From Streptomyces sp. B21-083 (lineage in GTDB: Bacteria > Actinomycetota > Actinomycetes > Streptomycetales > Streptomycetaceae): 64,000 nucleotides of DNA. Every line of letters starts with the position of its first letter. Within the stretch, counting starts at the first letter, position 1. Below are positions 29,886 to 38,672 of the stretch, in pieces. The notes beneath the pieces are model-generated. The model was not told the DNA's origin and made no database searches. It saw only the letters and a list, made by a program, of their open reading frames with translations. Made by a program: the position numbers and the translations under genes. The stretch covers positions 4,526,001 through 4,590,000 of the forward strand of contig NZ_JARUND010000001.1 of NCBI RefSeq assembly GCF_036898825.1, written 5' to 3'.

Positions 29886-30548
29886 TTACTCGGTCGCGTT
29901 GCTCACATCCTGTGCCGATTCCCGCACCGCTGCCGACCGGAGCCACGGCAGCACCGCCTCCAGCTGCCCGAACGCCTCCTCCGCCGCCGCGACCGCGTCC
30001 CCGCGCACCGCCTCCACCGGCTCCCCCGCCGCGATCCGCCGCCAGTTCTCCTGCGCGAGAATCCGCTGTACGGCGATGATCTGGCCGGCCGCGAGCCGGG
30101 CCGCCAGGGTGTCGCCGAGGGCGGCGGCGAGTACGGCCTCCGATCGCTGCTGGTACTCGTACGCCCGTGCGACCAGCGACGGGGTGCCGTAGAGCAGCCG
30201 GTGGAAGGCGAGCACCGCCGGGGCGCCGTTGAGGCCGGTGACCGGGTCCTCGCGGCTCAGCCCGTCGAGGAAGTGCCTACGGAGCGCATCGACCGGAGAC
30301 GCGCCGGACTCGGCCGCCCGCACCACCCGGGCCGCCTCGTCCTCGTGGTCCGCGAAGCGGTGCAGGACGAGGTCCTCCTTGGCCGGGAAGTACCGGAACA
30401 GCGTCGGCTTGGAGATCCCGGCCGCCGCGGCGACCTCCGCGACGGAGACCGCGTCGAAGCCCTTCGCGAGGAAGAGCCCGATCGCGACGTCGGACACATT
30501 CTGGTAAGTCTGCTGCTTCTTGCGCTCGCGCAGCCCGGTTCCTGCCAT
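29886..30548 (-). CDS. TetR-family transcriptional regulator
   Basis: 220 aa from ATG 30548 (MAGTGLRERKKQQTYQNVSD). The helix-turn-helix region continues with AEVAAAAGISKPTLFRYFPA and KEDLVLHRF. The ligand domain is unassigned. It sits 41 bp upstream of the HelR-type gene on the same strand, with an internal GTAACC/GGTTAC palindrome, so it may repress helR from an internal promoter. Codons before 30548 are probably untranslated. Confidence 0.85.
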   Translation of the reverse strand: MAGTGLRERKKQQTYQNVSDVAIGLFLAKGFDAVSVAEVAAAAGISKPTLFRYFPAKEDLVLHRFADHEDEAARVVRAAESGASPVDALRRHFLDGLSREDPVTGLNGAPAVLAFHRLLYGTPSLVARAYEYQQRSEAVLAAALGDTLAARLAAGQIIAVQRILAQENWRRIAAGEPVEAVRGDAVAAAEEAFGQLEAVLPWLRSAAVRESAQDVSNATE

Positions 30549-30613
30549 GGGAGCGAGGGTACGCACTCCCTGCCACCGGAAGCGGACCCGCCCACCGCGC
30601 GCGGCCCTCCCGG

Positions 30614-32812
30614 CTAGCTCAGCGCGAGCGCCAGATAGGGATTCCCCGTGGACCGGGTCGGCAGGCCGAGCGCGGCCGTGGCCGACGCGAGCGTCATCGC
30701 GTACGAGTCGACCGCCCGGCGGACGTTCGGGGCGTCCAGACCGGTGCCGGTGACCAGCCGGTCCAGGTCGATGTAGGCGGACCGGACGATCTCGATGTCC
30801 CGGTACACGCGCCAGTCCCGCCGCCAGTTGTCGGTGTACTTCGGCGCCAACAGGCTCTCCCAGCGCCGGAACATGCGGTCCCGGATCTCCGACCGGGTCG
30901 GCGTGAGGTGCATGTGCCGTACCAGGTCGTAGAGCGGGTCACCGACGACCGCCATCTCCCAGTCGATGATGGTCAGCACCAGGGAGTCGTCACGACGGAC
31001 GAGGTTCCACGGGTTCAGGTCACCGTGCAGCAGCACCGGCTCGCGTTCGCTCACCACGTGCCGGCTCAGGATCTGCCGCAGCCGGTCGGCGTCGGGCAGC
31101 CCGACCACCCTCGCCAGCTGCTGCGACTCCCTCGGCAAATCCCGTACCAGAATGACGAGTTGCTCACTCAGCCAGCCGTGGAAACCGCCTTCGCCCGCCG
31201 CCGGGTCGAGCGCGTGGTAGTCCACGCCCGTCAGCGCGCCGAGCTGGTCGACGAGCGCGTCCGCCTCGTGCGGCAGCAGGCCGTTCACCGGATGGCTCGG
31301 CGGCTGGTCGATGTCGCGCCGACCCGCGTACGTGTGTACGGCGAAGCGTTCCGCCCGGTAGCCGCGGCCCAGCGCGAGGACCCTCGGCGCCGCCACCGCG
31401 ACGGACGACCGTTCGATGGCCTGGAGCACGGCGTGTTCGCTGAGGAAGCTCGGGAACTCGCGCCTGCAGGCCTTCGGCACCTGACGCCGGACGACCACGG
31501 GAAAGTCGACCCCCGCGACCCAGACCACCGAGTTGAGGTGCGCTGTTCCCTTGTGCACCCGGTGGGCCGGCGCCGCGCCCTCCTCCAGCAGCGCGCGGTG
31601 CACATCGGCGCGGGAGAACTCGGGATGCTCCTGGACCCGGTCGTCCGGCGACCAGTGGACGTCGTCCGCGCCCCGCCACCGGCCCGTCTTCTTCTTGTCC
31701 TCCCGCGATGCCTGCCGCCGGAAGAGGATGCGCTCGATCTCGTCCGAGCCCGGCACGCTGCCGAGCCCCAGCGGCCCCGCCGCCGCCTCCAGAGCGCCGA
31801 GCACGGACGCCGTCGCCTCGTCCAGGCTCTTCTGGTCGAACGTGTCCTCCAGGGACTGCGCGGCCCGCATGACGTCCGGGAAGACGGACTGCGCCCGCTC
31901 GAAGTCCACGTAGTGGCGAAGGTCCTTGGCCAGACCCCTGACGGCAGCGGGGCGGACCCGTCGCATGGCCTCCGCCCAGGCGTCGATCACGTCGTTCCAC
32001 TGGTACGCGGGGTACTGCATGCGCACGAGGTGCGTCGCGAGGTCGTGGAGGGGATCGCCGTAGGTCGCCAGTTCCCAGTCGACGCAGATGAGGGGCGGGT
32101 CGCCGTCGTAGGAAACGATCAGGTTGTCGCGGTGCAGGTCCGCGTGGAGCAGGTTGTGGGGCCGCCGCGTCATGGCCGGCACCCGTTCGGCCAAACGGGT
32201 GAGGGCGTCCTCAGGGATGCCGAGCGCCTTGAACAACCCGCCGAAAGCGGGCCAGTTGCGTCGGCGGATCTGGCGGTCGGCCAGATGGGCGAGCGCCCGC
32301 AGAAAACCTTGACTGTCCGTGAGGTTGCGGGGCCAGGCCTGGGGCAGGGGCGGCAGAGCCCCTCGGCGCACCTGGGTCATCTGGGCCAGCAGGTCGGCCA
32401 GCGCCTTCATGAGGAGGGTGTCGACGGGCTTGCCGTTGCCGCAGATGCTGGAGAGCGGCACGCCTTCCACATAGCTGTGGACAGTGAAGCCGTCCCCCTC
32501 CAGCAGGCACTCCGGCACATGCGGCAGCACGCCGTGCACGGCGTCGAGGATGCGCGCCTCGTCCCGCCAGGTGCGGATCACCACGGGCAGCGCCGCCTCG
32601 CGCCGGATCCGGACGGTGACCGGCGTACCGACCGCCAGGCCGACCTTCCGCGCCACGTCCTGCGTCAGGGGCAGGACGTAGTTCTGGTTGTGGTGGCCGC
32701 TGCTCGCCTTGCCCGCTACCGCGGCGCGTGCCACGAACGCCTCCACGGCGTCCGGCGAACCACCGCCGACGCACTCCCCTGTCACGGAACGGGGAACGGG
32801 GGGTGCGCCCAC
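30614..32812 (-). CDS. Tandem phosphotransferase (APH-like) fusion protein
   Basis: 732 aa, containing two complete aminoglycoside-phosphotransferase/choline-kinase-type folds. The first has HADLHRDNLI with ICVDWELATYGDPLHDLATH (about residues 230-275). The second has HGDLNPWNLV with IIDWEMAVVGDPLYDLVRHM (about 605-645). Both Brenner and Mg-binding motifs appear intact, so both may be active. The two halves are only distantly alike, and no drug substrate can be inferred. The GTG start at 32812 has GGAG eight bases upstream. A GntR-type regulator lies 194 bp upstream on the same strand. Fusion of two such kinases in one chain is uncommon. Confidence 0.75.
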   Translation of the reverse strand: MGAPPVPRSVTGECVGGGSPDAVEAFVARAAVAGKASSGHHNQNYVLPLTQDVARKVGLAVGTPVTVRIRREAALPVVIRTWRDEARILDAVHGVLPHVPECLLEGDGFTVHSYVEGVPLSSICGNGKPVDTLLMKALADLLAQMTQVRRGALPPLPQAWPRNLTDSQGFLRALAHLADRQIRRRNWPAFGGLFKALGIPEDALTRLAERVPAMTRRPHNLLHADLHRDNLIVSYDGDPPLICVDWELATYGDPLHDLATHLVRMQYPAYQWNDVIDAWAEAMRRVRPAAVRGLAKDLRHYVDFERAQSVFPDVMRAAQSLEDTFDQKSLDEATASVLGALEAAAGPLGLGSVPGSDEIERILFRRQASREDKKKTGRWRGADDVHWSPDDRVQEHPEFSRADVHRALLEEGAAPAHRVHKGTAHLNSVVWVAGVDFPVVVRRQVPKACRREFPSFLSEHAVLQAIERSSVAVAAPRVLALGRGYRAERFAVHTYAGRRDIDQPPSHPVNGLLPHEADALVDQLGALTGVDYHALDPAAGEGGFHGWLSEQLVILVRDLPRESQQLARVVGLPDADRLRQILSRHVVSEREPVLLHGDLNPWNLVRRDDSLVLTIIDWEMAVVGDPLYDLVRHMHLTPTRSEIRDRMFRRWESLLAPKYTDNWRRDWRVYRDIEIVRSAYIDLDRLVTGTGLDAPNVRRAVDSYAMTLASATAALGLPTRSTGNPYLALALS

Positions 32813-33006
32813 TGGCTGCTCCGGGACTCGCGCGAGGATGGATGGTGCGGCAAAACGGTGGTCTCAGGTGATGCTCCGCGCGACCGGAGTGACAACGGAG
32901 CGGACACACGGATGGTCTGCCACTCTGTTGCGTCAGGTCGCCGAGGTTGGCCTGTTTGCCATCCATACGCACGAACGCGAGCTGTTGCTCACACGGTGCG
33001 GGCATG

Positions 33007-33933
33007 CTAGCGCACGGTTCCGGACTCCTCGGAAAGCAGGCCCCAGACCGAGTCGAACCAGTTCTGCATGCTCTCAACAAAGGTGGAGCCCGGCGAGTTC
33101 GGGTCACCGTCCCGTACATGGTGCGTCAGCGTCGCACCCAGGCCCAGGACGTCGAGGGCCTCGACCGTCTTCCGCTTGTCCACCACCACCGGACGCCGGA
33201 TCACCGCGTACATGCCGTGGAGCGCTTCGTCGCCGTTGATCAGGTAGAGCTTGAAGGCCGGGGTCAGCGGCGCGTGCCGGACCTGCAGGTCGATCTGCGG
33301 GACCAGCTTCTCGGCCGTCAGCTCCGCCAGTACTCCGCGCAGTGAATCGGTGTGACGGCCGGTGATGTCGCGGAGCCGGTTGCGCAGGAGCGGGTCGTCC
33401 TTCGGGTCGATCCCCCTCGGGTAGGGCAGGGACTCCGTGTCGGACGGCAGCAGCATGCGCAGTGCGATGCGCTGCGGGACGATGACCTTGGCCCTGATCC
33501 GTTCCGCCTGGAGACGGATGTGCGCGTCCAGGGTCTCGGACGTCAACGTGTAGACGTCCAGGGTGACTTCGGGCTGTTCGAACGCCTCGCTGATGAGCGG
33601 CCCCAGCGTCACGGCCTGACGCGACCTGGTGGCCCTGGCCGTCGAGGACTGGATGCGCTGCGTCTTGACGACCCGGGAGCCGCTGCCCTGCCGGGACTCG
33701 ATCCAGCCCTCGTTGCGCAGCTCCCTCAGAACACGCTGGACGGTGTCACGGGAGACCCCGAACTCGGCGGCGAGGTCTCGCTGTGGGGGCATCAGGGATC
33801 CCAGCGGGTACTCCCCGCCCGTCATCCGGTGCCGCAGCTCGTCGGCCACCCGGTCGAACTCCCTGCCGCCGCCGTCAGTGGCCTGCTGCCCGCCCTCGTG
33901 TCCCACACTCCGACCGTACCGCTTCCGGTCCAT
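33007..33933 (-). CDS. GntR-type winged-helix regulator, paralog 1
   Basis: 308 aa. The N-terminal GntR winged helix (FDRVADELRHRMTGGEYPLG, PPQRDLAAEFGVSRDTVQRV) is followed by a ~220-residue domain I do not recognise, shared with the two paralogs at 35.0 and 36.2 kb: APLTPAFKLYLINGDEALHG and ending TFVESMQNWFDSVW. Helices in this domain resemble a ligand-binding or enzymatic fold. ATG 33933 is preferred over in-frame starts further upstream. It is divergent from a small membrane protein gene, with nested palindromes in between. Confidence 0.75.
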   Translation of the reverse strand: MDRKRYGRSVGHEGGQQATDGGGREFDRVADELRHRMTGGEYPLGSLMPPQRDLAAEFGVSRDTVQRVLRELRNEGWIESRQGSGSRVVKTQRIQSSTARATRSRQAVTLGPLISEAFEQPEVTLDVYTLTSETLDAHIRLQAERIRAKVIVPQRIALRMLLPSDTESLPYPRGIDPKDDPLLRNRLRDITGRHTDSLRGVLAELTAEKLVPQIDLQVRHAPLTPAFKLYLINGDEALHGMYAVIRRPVVVDKRKTVEALDVLGLGATLTHHVRDGDPNSPGSTFVESMQNWFDSVWGLLSEESGTVR

Positions 33934-34014
33934 TTCCAAACAGATACCAGTCAACTTAACCATCAACTACCAACCCGGTTAAGGGATCAACAACACCGGG
34001 CAGACCACATTTAC

Positions 34015-34045
34015 GTCAACCAGTCCAATTGGAAAGCGAGTTGAC
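34015..34045. promoter_or_regulatory. Nested palindrome between GntR paralog 1 and small membrane gene
   Basis: GTCAAC (34015-34020) and GTTGAC (34040-34045) flank a perfect TCCAATTGGA palindrome (34024-34033). A second inverted pair, CTTAACC/GGTTAAG, lies to the left (about 33956-33982). They occupy the shared promoter region of two divergent genes and are candidate binding sites for the GntR protein. Confidence 0.5.
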
Positions 34046-34080
34046 CGCTTCACGCAAAGTGGAAGGTAGAGGTGAGGAGA

Positions 34081-34263
34081 ATGGTCCTTTTCCAAGCAGC
34101 CCTGGCACTGGGCGAGTTCCTGCTGGGACGGCTGGCCCAGTCAAGACTCGGGATGCTGGGCCTGCTGCTCATGGCGGCGGTCGCCGTGGGCATCCGGGCG
34201 CGCCACGCCGGTCTGGCCGTCGGCGCGGCAGTGGTGTTCACCCTGCTGATGACTCAGGCCTGA
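34081..34263 (+). CDS. Small membrane protein, GntR-associated family, copy 1
   Basis: 60 aa from ATG 34081 (GTG 34072 is three codons upstream, and both have purine-rich leaders). There are two hydrophobic helices, one at about 1-18 and one spanning GLLLMAAVAVGI and AVGAAVVFTLLM, separated by Arg. It is clearly related to the protein at 36056: both share a G-I-(R/K)-A-R turn followed by G-A-V-V-x-x-L-L-x-T. It is divergent from a GntR paralog and its 3' end overlaps the convergent HAD gene by 10 bp. Function is unknown. Confidence 0.65.
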   Translation: MVLFQAALALGEFLLGRLAQSRLGMLGLLLMAAVAVGIRARHAGLAVGAAVVFTLLMTQA

Positions 34264-35000
34264 CCGCGCAGCAGCTTCAGTACGGGCTCCAGCGAGCCCA
34301 CGATCACCTCGGCACCCGCGTCCCGCAGCAGCTTCTCCTTGGGTTCGTTACGCGCGTAGCCGAGGAACGGAACACCGGCCTCCCGTGCGGCCAGGTAGTC
34401 CGAGGGGGTGTCGCCGATCATGAGCGCGGACGCCGGAGCCGCCCCCATCGCGTTCAGCGCCTGGTTGAGACAGTGCGGGTGGGGCTTGAGATGGCTCAGC
34501 TCCTGCGTGCGGCCGTAGATGTGCGGGGTGAAGCACGCGGTCAGACCGCGGCTCGCCAGATACTCGCGGACGACGAGCGGGGAGTTGTTCGTGGCGACCG
34601 CGAGCCGGGAGCCCACCGCCGCCCAGGTGCGGATCAGCGGATCGGCGTAGGGGGTGGGCATCGCCAGGCTCGTGGCCCGGAGTTCCTCCTGGGTGAGACG
34701 TTTCTCCAGCTCGTCCACCAGGTCACTCCCCGGATGCCGGCGGTCGACGGCACGCAGCACGACGTGCGGATCCAGAGACTCGCGTTCCTCCTCCGTCAAC
34801 AGACCGTGCAGTCCCCGCCCTTCGAGCCACTCGACGAGGTCGATCGCCACGCGTTGCGCCGAATGGCCGGCGAACAGGGCGCAGATGGGTCCGTCGAAGT
34901 CCCAGAGCACGACGCGCGCGCGGGCGACCGCTTCCCGCAGGTCGTCGATCACGGAGTCGTCCTCGGTCGCCAGTTCGGTCTGTGTCGTATCTGAAGTCAC
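34254..35000 (-). CDS. HAD-superfamily hydrolase
   Basis: 248 aa. HAD motif I is VVLWDFDGPICALF; motif II is AVATNNSP; motif III/IV is HLKPHPHC with LMIGDTPSDYLAA. The cap is of the helical C1 type, as in phosphoglycolate phosphatase-like enzymes. The GTG start at 35000 shares its G with the TAG stop of the upstream GntR gene (TAGTG), so translation is coupled. It is therefore likely that the HAD acts on a phosphorylated compound sensed by that regulator (inference). Confidence 0.8.
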   Translation of the reverse strand: MTSDTTQTELATEDDSVIDDLREAVARARVVLWDFDGPICALFAGHSAQRVAIDLVEWLEGRGLHGLLTEEERESLDPHVVLRAVDRRHPGSDLVDELEKRLTQEELRATSLAMPTPYADPLIRTWAAVGSRLAVATNNSPLVVREYLASRGLTACFTPHIYGRTQELSHLKPHPHCLNQALNAMGAAPASALMIGDTPSDYLAAREAGVPFLGYARNEPKEKLLRDAGAEVIVGSLEPVLKLLRGQA

Positions 35001-35878
35001 TAGGAGAGTGTCAGGTCCGTCGTGATGGTTTCCCAGAGGGCGTCGAACCACTTCTGGGATTGCTCGACGAACGCCGTGTCCCGTTCGCCCGCACCCTTGC
35101 CGAACGGGAAGAGCAGCGACTCGGCGCCCAGGGTGTCGTACATGTCGAGCGTCCCGCTCTCCATCGGCTCCTCGCGGCGGGCGATCATGTAGTACGCGAG
35201 CAGCGCCTCCGTCCCGTTGAGCAGGTACAGCTTCACCGGTGGGGTGAACGGCAGTGCGCGGAACGTCACATGTACGTCGATGCCGTGCGACGAGCGCAGG
35301 GCCAGCAGGTTGTGGCGGAGCACATGGCCCTGGGCGTTGCGCTGGGCGAGCCACCGCTGGTGGACCGGGTCGTCCTCGCTGCGGCCTTCGACAGGGACCG
35401 GGAAGGCCAGCGTGATGTCCCGGGACGGCAGCAGGATGCGTACGTCGATCGACTTCGGGCGGATGCGGCCCTCGTGGACCAGCCGGACCGATTCGCCTAC
35501 GGCCAGCATCAGGGTCTCCGCGGTGAGGCAGGCGGCGTCGACTCGGACGTGCGGGGCCGAGAACGCCTCCGTCAGTCGCGGCGCCAGCCCCACCATCGTC
35601 GGCTGGGGGCCCTCCCGGGGCGGGATCGCCTCGGCGACGCGCGGCGGGCTGCCCTTGCCGCCGTTGGTGAGCAGTCGCTCGGCGTGCAGGATGCGCAACG
35701 CCTCCCGTACGGCACCTCGCTCGACGCCGAACTCCTCGGCCAGGTCGGCCTGGGTGGGCAGCCGTTCGCCGGGTCGTAGATCGCCGGTGCGGATGCGGTC
35801 ACGCAGGGCGGTTGCGATCTCCTGGGGCGACTGTCTTCTGCTGCCGTTCACTGTCCCGTTCTCCTGAGTCACGACCAA
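35000..35878 (-). CDS. GntR-type winged-helix regulator, paralog 2
   Basis: 292 aa. The winged helix (ALRDRIRTGDLRPGERLPTQ, ADLAEEFGVERGAVREALRI) is followed by the same long C-terminal domain as its paralogs: ALPFTPPVKLYLLNGTEALL and TFVEQSQKWFDALWETI. It is closest to paralog 3 at 36225, and both have the same LPTQADLAEEFGVERGAVRE-type helix. It overlaps the HAD gene by one base. Its promoter region holds AGTTGG/CCAACT palindromes and it is divergent from a small membrane protein gene. Confidence 0.8.
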   Translation of the reverse strand: MVVTQENGTVNGSRRQSPQEIATALRDRIRTGDLRPGERLPTQADLAEEFGVERGAVREALRILHAERLLTNGGKGSPPRVAEAIPPREGPQPTMVGLAPRLTEAFSAPHVRVDAACLTAETLMLAVGESVRLVHEGRIRPKSIDVRILLPSRDITLAFPVPVEGRSEDDPVHQRWLAQRNAQGHVLRHNLLALRSSHGIDVHVTFRALPFTPPVKLYLLNGTEALLAYYMIARREEPMESGTLDMYDTLGAESLLFPFGKGAGERDTAFVEQSQKWFDALWETITTDLTLS

Positions 35879-35959
35879 ACGCTACAACTCCAACCCATCT
35901 TTGGGGAGTTGTTCGAAAGTTGTTTATGAGTAGTGCCCAAGTGGGGACAACTTAATCAG

Positions 35960-35986
35960 AGTTGGCTACCAACTTGGTGAAGTTGG
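35960..35986. promoter_or_regulatory. AAGTTGG/CCAACTT operator cluster, GntR paralog 2
   Basis: AGTTGG (35960-35965) pairs with CCAACT (35969-35974) across CTA, and CCAACTT (35969-35975) pairs with AAGTTGG (35980-35986) across GGTG. A longer pair ACAACTCC/GGAGTTGT lies at 35884-35891 and 35905-35912, close to the regulator start. The same half-site occurs in front of paralog 3. Confidence 0.6.
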
Positions 35987-36055
35987 CAGAAGTTCCGCTT
36001 TCTGTCCGCCATCTCTGTGACACCTCTCCGGACACGCCCTGAAGGAGGACCCACC

Positions 36056-36235
36056 ATGCCCGCCATCGCTCTCCTCGCCGCCGTCTTCATCACCGGCTTC
36101 CAGCAGTTCGTCGGCTGGCAGTACGGAACCTCCGGCGTCGTCGGACTGACACTGCTCACCATAGGCATCAAGGCCAGAAACCCGACCATCAGCTCCATCG
36201 GAGCCGTCGTGCTCGCCCTGCTGGTCACGGGGTGA
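36056..36235 (+). CDS. Small membrane protein, GntR-associated family, copy 2
   Basis: 59 aa with a strong ribosome binding site (GAAGGAGGA, 36041-36049). Two hydrophobic segments, PAIALLAAVFITGF and GVVGLTLLTIGI, precede the conserved IKAR turn and a final GAVVLALLVTG. It is homologous to the 60-residue protein at 34081. It is divergent from GntR paralog 2 and overlaps the 3' end of paralog 3 by 11 bp, repeating the arrangement seen at copy 1. Function is unknown. Confidence 0.72.
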   Translation: MPAIALLAAVFITGFQQFVGWQYGTSGVVGLTLLTIGIKARNPTISSIGAVVLALLVTG

Positions 36236-37115
36236 GCACCAGCTCCGAACTGATCGTCTCCCACAGTGCGTCGAACCACAGGTGCGACTGCTCCACGAAC
36301 GTCGTGTCGCGCAGGCCGGCGCCCCGCTCGAACGCGAACAGCATCGACCTGACACCCTCGGCGTCGTACATCTCCACCTGCTCGTGGTCGATCTCCGCCT
36401 CGCTCCTCGTCAGCGTGTAGTACGCGAAGAGCGCCTCCGTCCCGTTGAGCAGGTACAGCTTCACCGGTGGCGTGAACGGCAGGGCCCGGAAGGAGACGCG
36501 CACATCGATACCGTGCGTGCCGCGCAGGGCCAGCAGGTTGTGCCGGAGCACCTGGCCCTGGGCGTTGCGGTGGGTCAGCCAGCGGCGCTGCAGCCGGCCG
36601 GTGGCCGAGGCCCCGGCCGGGGAGCCGTCCGCGAGTTCCACCGGCGCCGGGAACGCGAGGTCGATGTCCCGGCTCGGCAGCAGCACCCGGACGTCGATCC
36701 TGGCCGGATTCAGCCGTCCGGCGTGGATCTGGCGCAGCGGCTCCCCGATGGCGAGGGTGAGCGAGACGGACGTCAGACAGAGGGCGTCGATCTTCACATG
36801 CGGCACCGCGAAGGCGTCCGCGATACGGGGCGCGAGGGCGACTGTGGTGGGCAGCGGCGGGGCGGCGGGGCCGGTCGGCACCGGTCCGGGAGTGGAAGCG
36901 ACCGTCGCGGGACTCCCCTTGCTGACGTTGGTCAGCAGCCGCTCGGTGTGCAGGATGCGCAGCGCCTCCCGTACGGCACCTCGCTCGACGCCGAACTCCT
37001 GGGCCAGCCTGGCCTGGGTGGGCATGCGCTGACCCGGCCGCAGCTCACCGGACCTGATCCGGGTGCGCAGGGCGTCGGCCACGTCACGGTGTGACGTCTG
37101 AGGCTCCACATCCAA
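36225..37115 (-). CDS. GntR-type winged-helix regulator, paralog 3
   Basis: 296 aa. It has the same architecture and near-identical motifs to paralog 2: TRIRSGELRPGQRMPTQARL, FGVERGAVREALRILHTERL, ALPFTPPVKLYLLNGTEALF and TFVEQSHLWFDALWETI. A Pro-rich linker (about 75-95) separates the DNA-binding domain from the C-terminal domain. No small membrane gene is divergent from it, although its upstream region still resembles that of paralog 2 and carries a perfect 19-bp palindrome. This suggests duplication of the module with loss of one partner. Confidence 0.8.
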   Translation of the reverse strand: MDVEPQTSHRDVADALRTRIRSGELRPGQRMPTQARLAQEFGVERGAVREALRILHTERLLTNVSKGSPATVASTPGPVPTGPAAPPLPTTVALAPRIADAFAVPHVKIDALCLTSVSLTLAIGEPLRQIHAGRLNPARIDVRVLLPSRDIDLAFPAPVELADGSPAGASATGRLQRRWLTHRNAQGQVLRHNLLALRGTHGIDVRVSFRALPFTPPVKLYLLNGTEALFAYYTLTRSEAEIDHEQVEMYDAEGVRSMLFAFERGAGLRDTTFVEQSHLWFDALWETISSELVLTP

Positions 37116-37194
37116 ACACTACAACTTCTTGCCATCTATGTGCAGTTCAAGTGAAGGTGGTTATGAGGCGCCCCCAAGTGGAGATAAGTACAGT

Positions 37195-37213
37195 GAAGTT
37201 GGTGACCAACTTC
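37195..37213. promoter_or_regulatory. Perfect 19-bp operator GAAGTTGGT-G-ACCAACTTC
   Basis: Nine-base arms (37195-37203 and 37205-37213) are exact inverse complements around one G. It lies 80 bp upstream of GntR paralog 3. The surrounding sequence (TTATGAG...CCCAAGTGG) is also found at the same relative position upstream of paralog 2, indicating duplicated promoters and a shared binding site. Confidence 0.65.
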
Positions 37214-37310
37214 TACAACATGGTGAAACCTTCCACAGGTTGGCGACCGAACTCTCTTCCGGAGGGGAGCCTGGAGCTCGGCGGCCGACACGACCGGAAA
37301 CGAGGTCGGA

Positions 37311-38585
37311 TCAGAAGATGTCCGGGCACCACGGCCGCCTGGACGTACGCAGCAGGGCGTCGGCCACACGGGCGGCGCCCGCTCGTTCCTCCCGCACCCT
37401 GCCCAGCGCGACCAGCCGCACCGCCGACTCGTCACCGAGCCACAGCGCCGCCAACTCCCGTACATCCAAGGTGAGTTCAGCAGCGTCACGAACACCGGGC
37501 GTGCACGATCCGACGCCCTGCGACGACACCTCCAGCCGGTACCGTCCCCCGGCGAACCCTGCCTCGTCGACGACCTCCAGGACGAGGCCTCGACCGCCCG
37601 TACCCCCTTCGTGGCCGTCGTACGGACGCGCCTCCAAGGCCCGTACGACATCCAGGAGCCGCACCCACAACCAGTCCGCGTGCGTGGTGAGCCTGGCCGC
37701 CCGCGGGTCCGGCAGGAAGAAGGGGAGCAGGTCGTCCGGGGCGCGCCAGCCGGTCTTGACCTTCGTGATCCAGTCGATCGAGCAGAGGTACTGCCACAGG
37801 GCACGCTCGGCGCCCGGCGTCGCGGCGATCAGCCAGTTGACGTCGGCGGTGTCGTGCGGCTGCTTGGCTTCCCACTTGTCGTCGGCCTCGTACGAGACAA
37901 GCCCGTCGACCTCCCCGTCCGGCGACCGGTGGACGGCGTAGAAGGGCTCGTCCCAGGACCCCCCGTACCGCACCACGCCGGTGTTGACCTGCCACCAGCG
38001 CTCGTCACGGCTGACGGCACCCGGCTGCTGCCTGGCGAGCCGCGCGTGCAGCTCGGGCCCCAGCTTGCGTACGTCCGCCGCGTCGACGAGGTCGATACGG
38101 CCGCCGTCCGCAGGGCCCGCCCAGCGGGGGTCGAGACCGGTGCGCGGGACGTCGATCGTCCACTCGGAGGTCGAGGTGGCGGGCCCGAAGCCGTAACGTC
38201 CGTAGATCGGGTACTCGGCGGCGATCAGCGTGGCGACGACGTCCCCGCGCTCCTTCGCGGCGGCGAGGTCCCGCGCCATCATGCGGGTGAGGATGCCCCG
38301 GCGGCGGTGGGTCGGCGACACGGTGACGTTCGAGATGGCGTCGGCGGGGACGGACACGCCGCCGCCGACGCTCAGTTCCTGCGGGAACGAGCGGAACGTC
38401 GCCACGCATCGTTCGCCGTCGTAGGCGCCGAGGGAACGCCCCGGCCGGAACGCCCCGCGGTTCGCCTCCAGGTCCACGTCGGTGACCTCGGGCGACCGGA
38501 GGAACCCGGTACGCAGGGCCCGAACCCACTCCCGGAGTCCGTCCTCGTTGACGGTGCGTATGTCGATCTCGGCACGGGGGGTCAT
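37311..38585 (-). CDS. GNAT acetyltransferase, Eis family
   Basis: 424 aa, the tripartite Eis architecture. The N-terminal GNAT domain has the acetyl-CoA motif [16 protein letters not shown] second GNAT-like domain follows, and a C-terminal sterol-carrier-like domain ends in RRPWCPDIF, whose free C-terminal carboxylate is catalytic in Eis proteins. Mycobacterial Eis acetylates amines of aminoglycosides and other lysine-like groups; the substrate in this organism is unknown. It appears monocistronic and stops 195 bp from the start region of GntR paralog 3. Confidence 0.85.
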   Translation of the reverse strand: MTPRAEIDIRTVNEDGLREWVRALRTGFLRSPEVTDVDLEANRGAFRPGRSLGAYDGERCVATFRSFPQELSVGGGVSVPADAISNVTVSPTHRRRGILTRMMARDLAAAKERGDVVATLIAAEYPIYGRYGFGPATSTSEWTIDVPRTGLDPRWAGPADGGRIDLVDAADVRKLGPELHARLARQQPGAVSRDERWWQVNTGVVRYGGSWDEPFYAVHRSPDGEVDGLVSYEADDKWEAKQPHDTADVNWLIAATPGAERALWQYLCSIDWITKVKTGWRAPDDLLPFFLPDPRAARLTTHADWLWVRLLDVVRALEARPYDGHEGGTGGRGLVLEVVDEAGFAGGRYRLEVSSQGVGSCTPGVRDAAELTLDVRELAALWLGDESAVRLVALGRVREERAGAARVADALLRTSRRPWCPDIF

Positions 38586-38672
38586 GGGGCCAGGCTAGGG
38601 GGAGGGGGTGGAGGGTGTCGCGCGGATTTTTCTCGCCCCGCCGCCCTTACCCGTCCCGCCCCTGGGGGCACC

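Noticed and set aside
30908..33010. A 700-codon open frame on the plus strand opposite the double phosphotransferase gene
   Set aside because: It is an antisense shadow caused by high third-position GC; the minus strand carries clear kinase motifs and this frame shows none.
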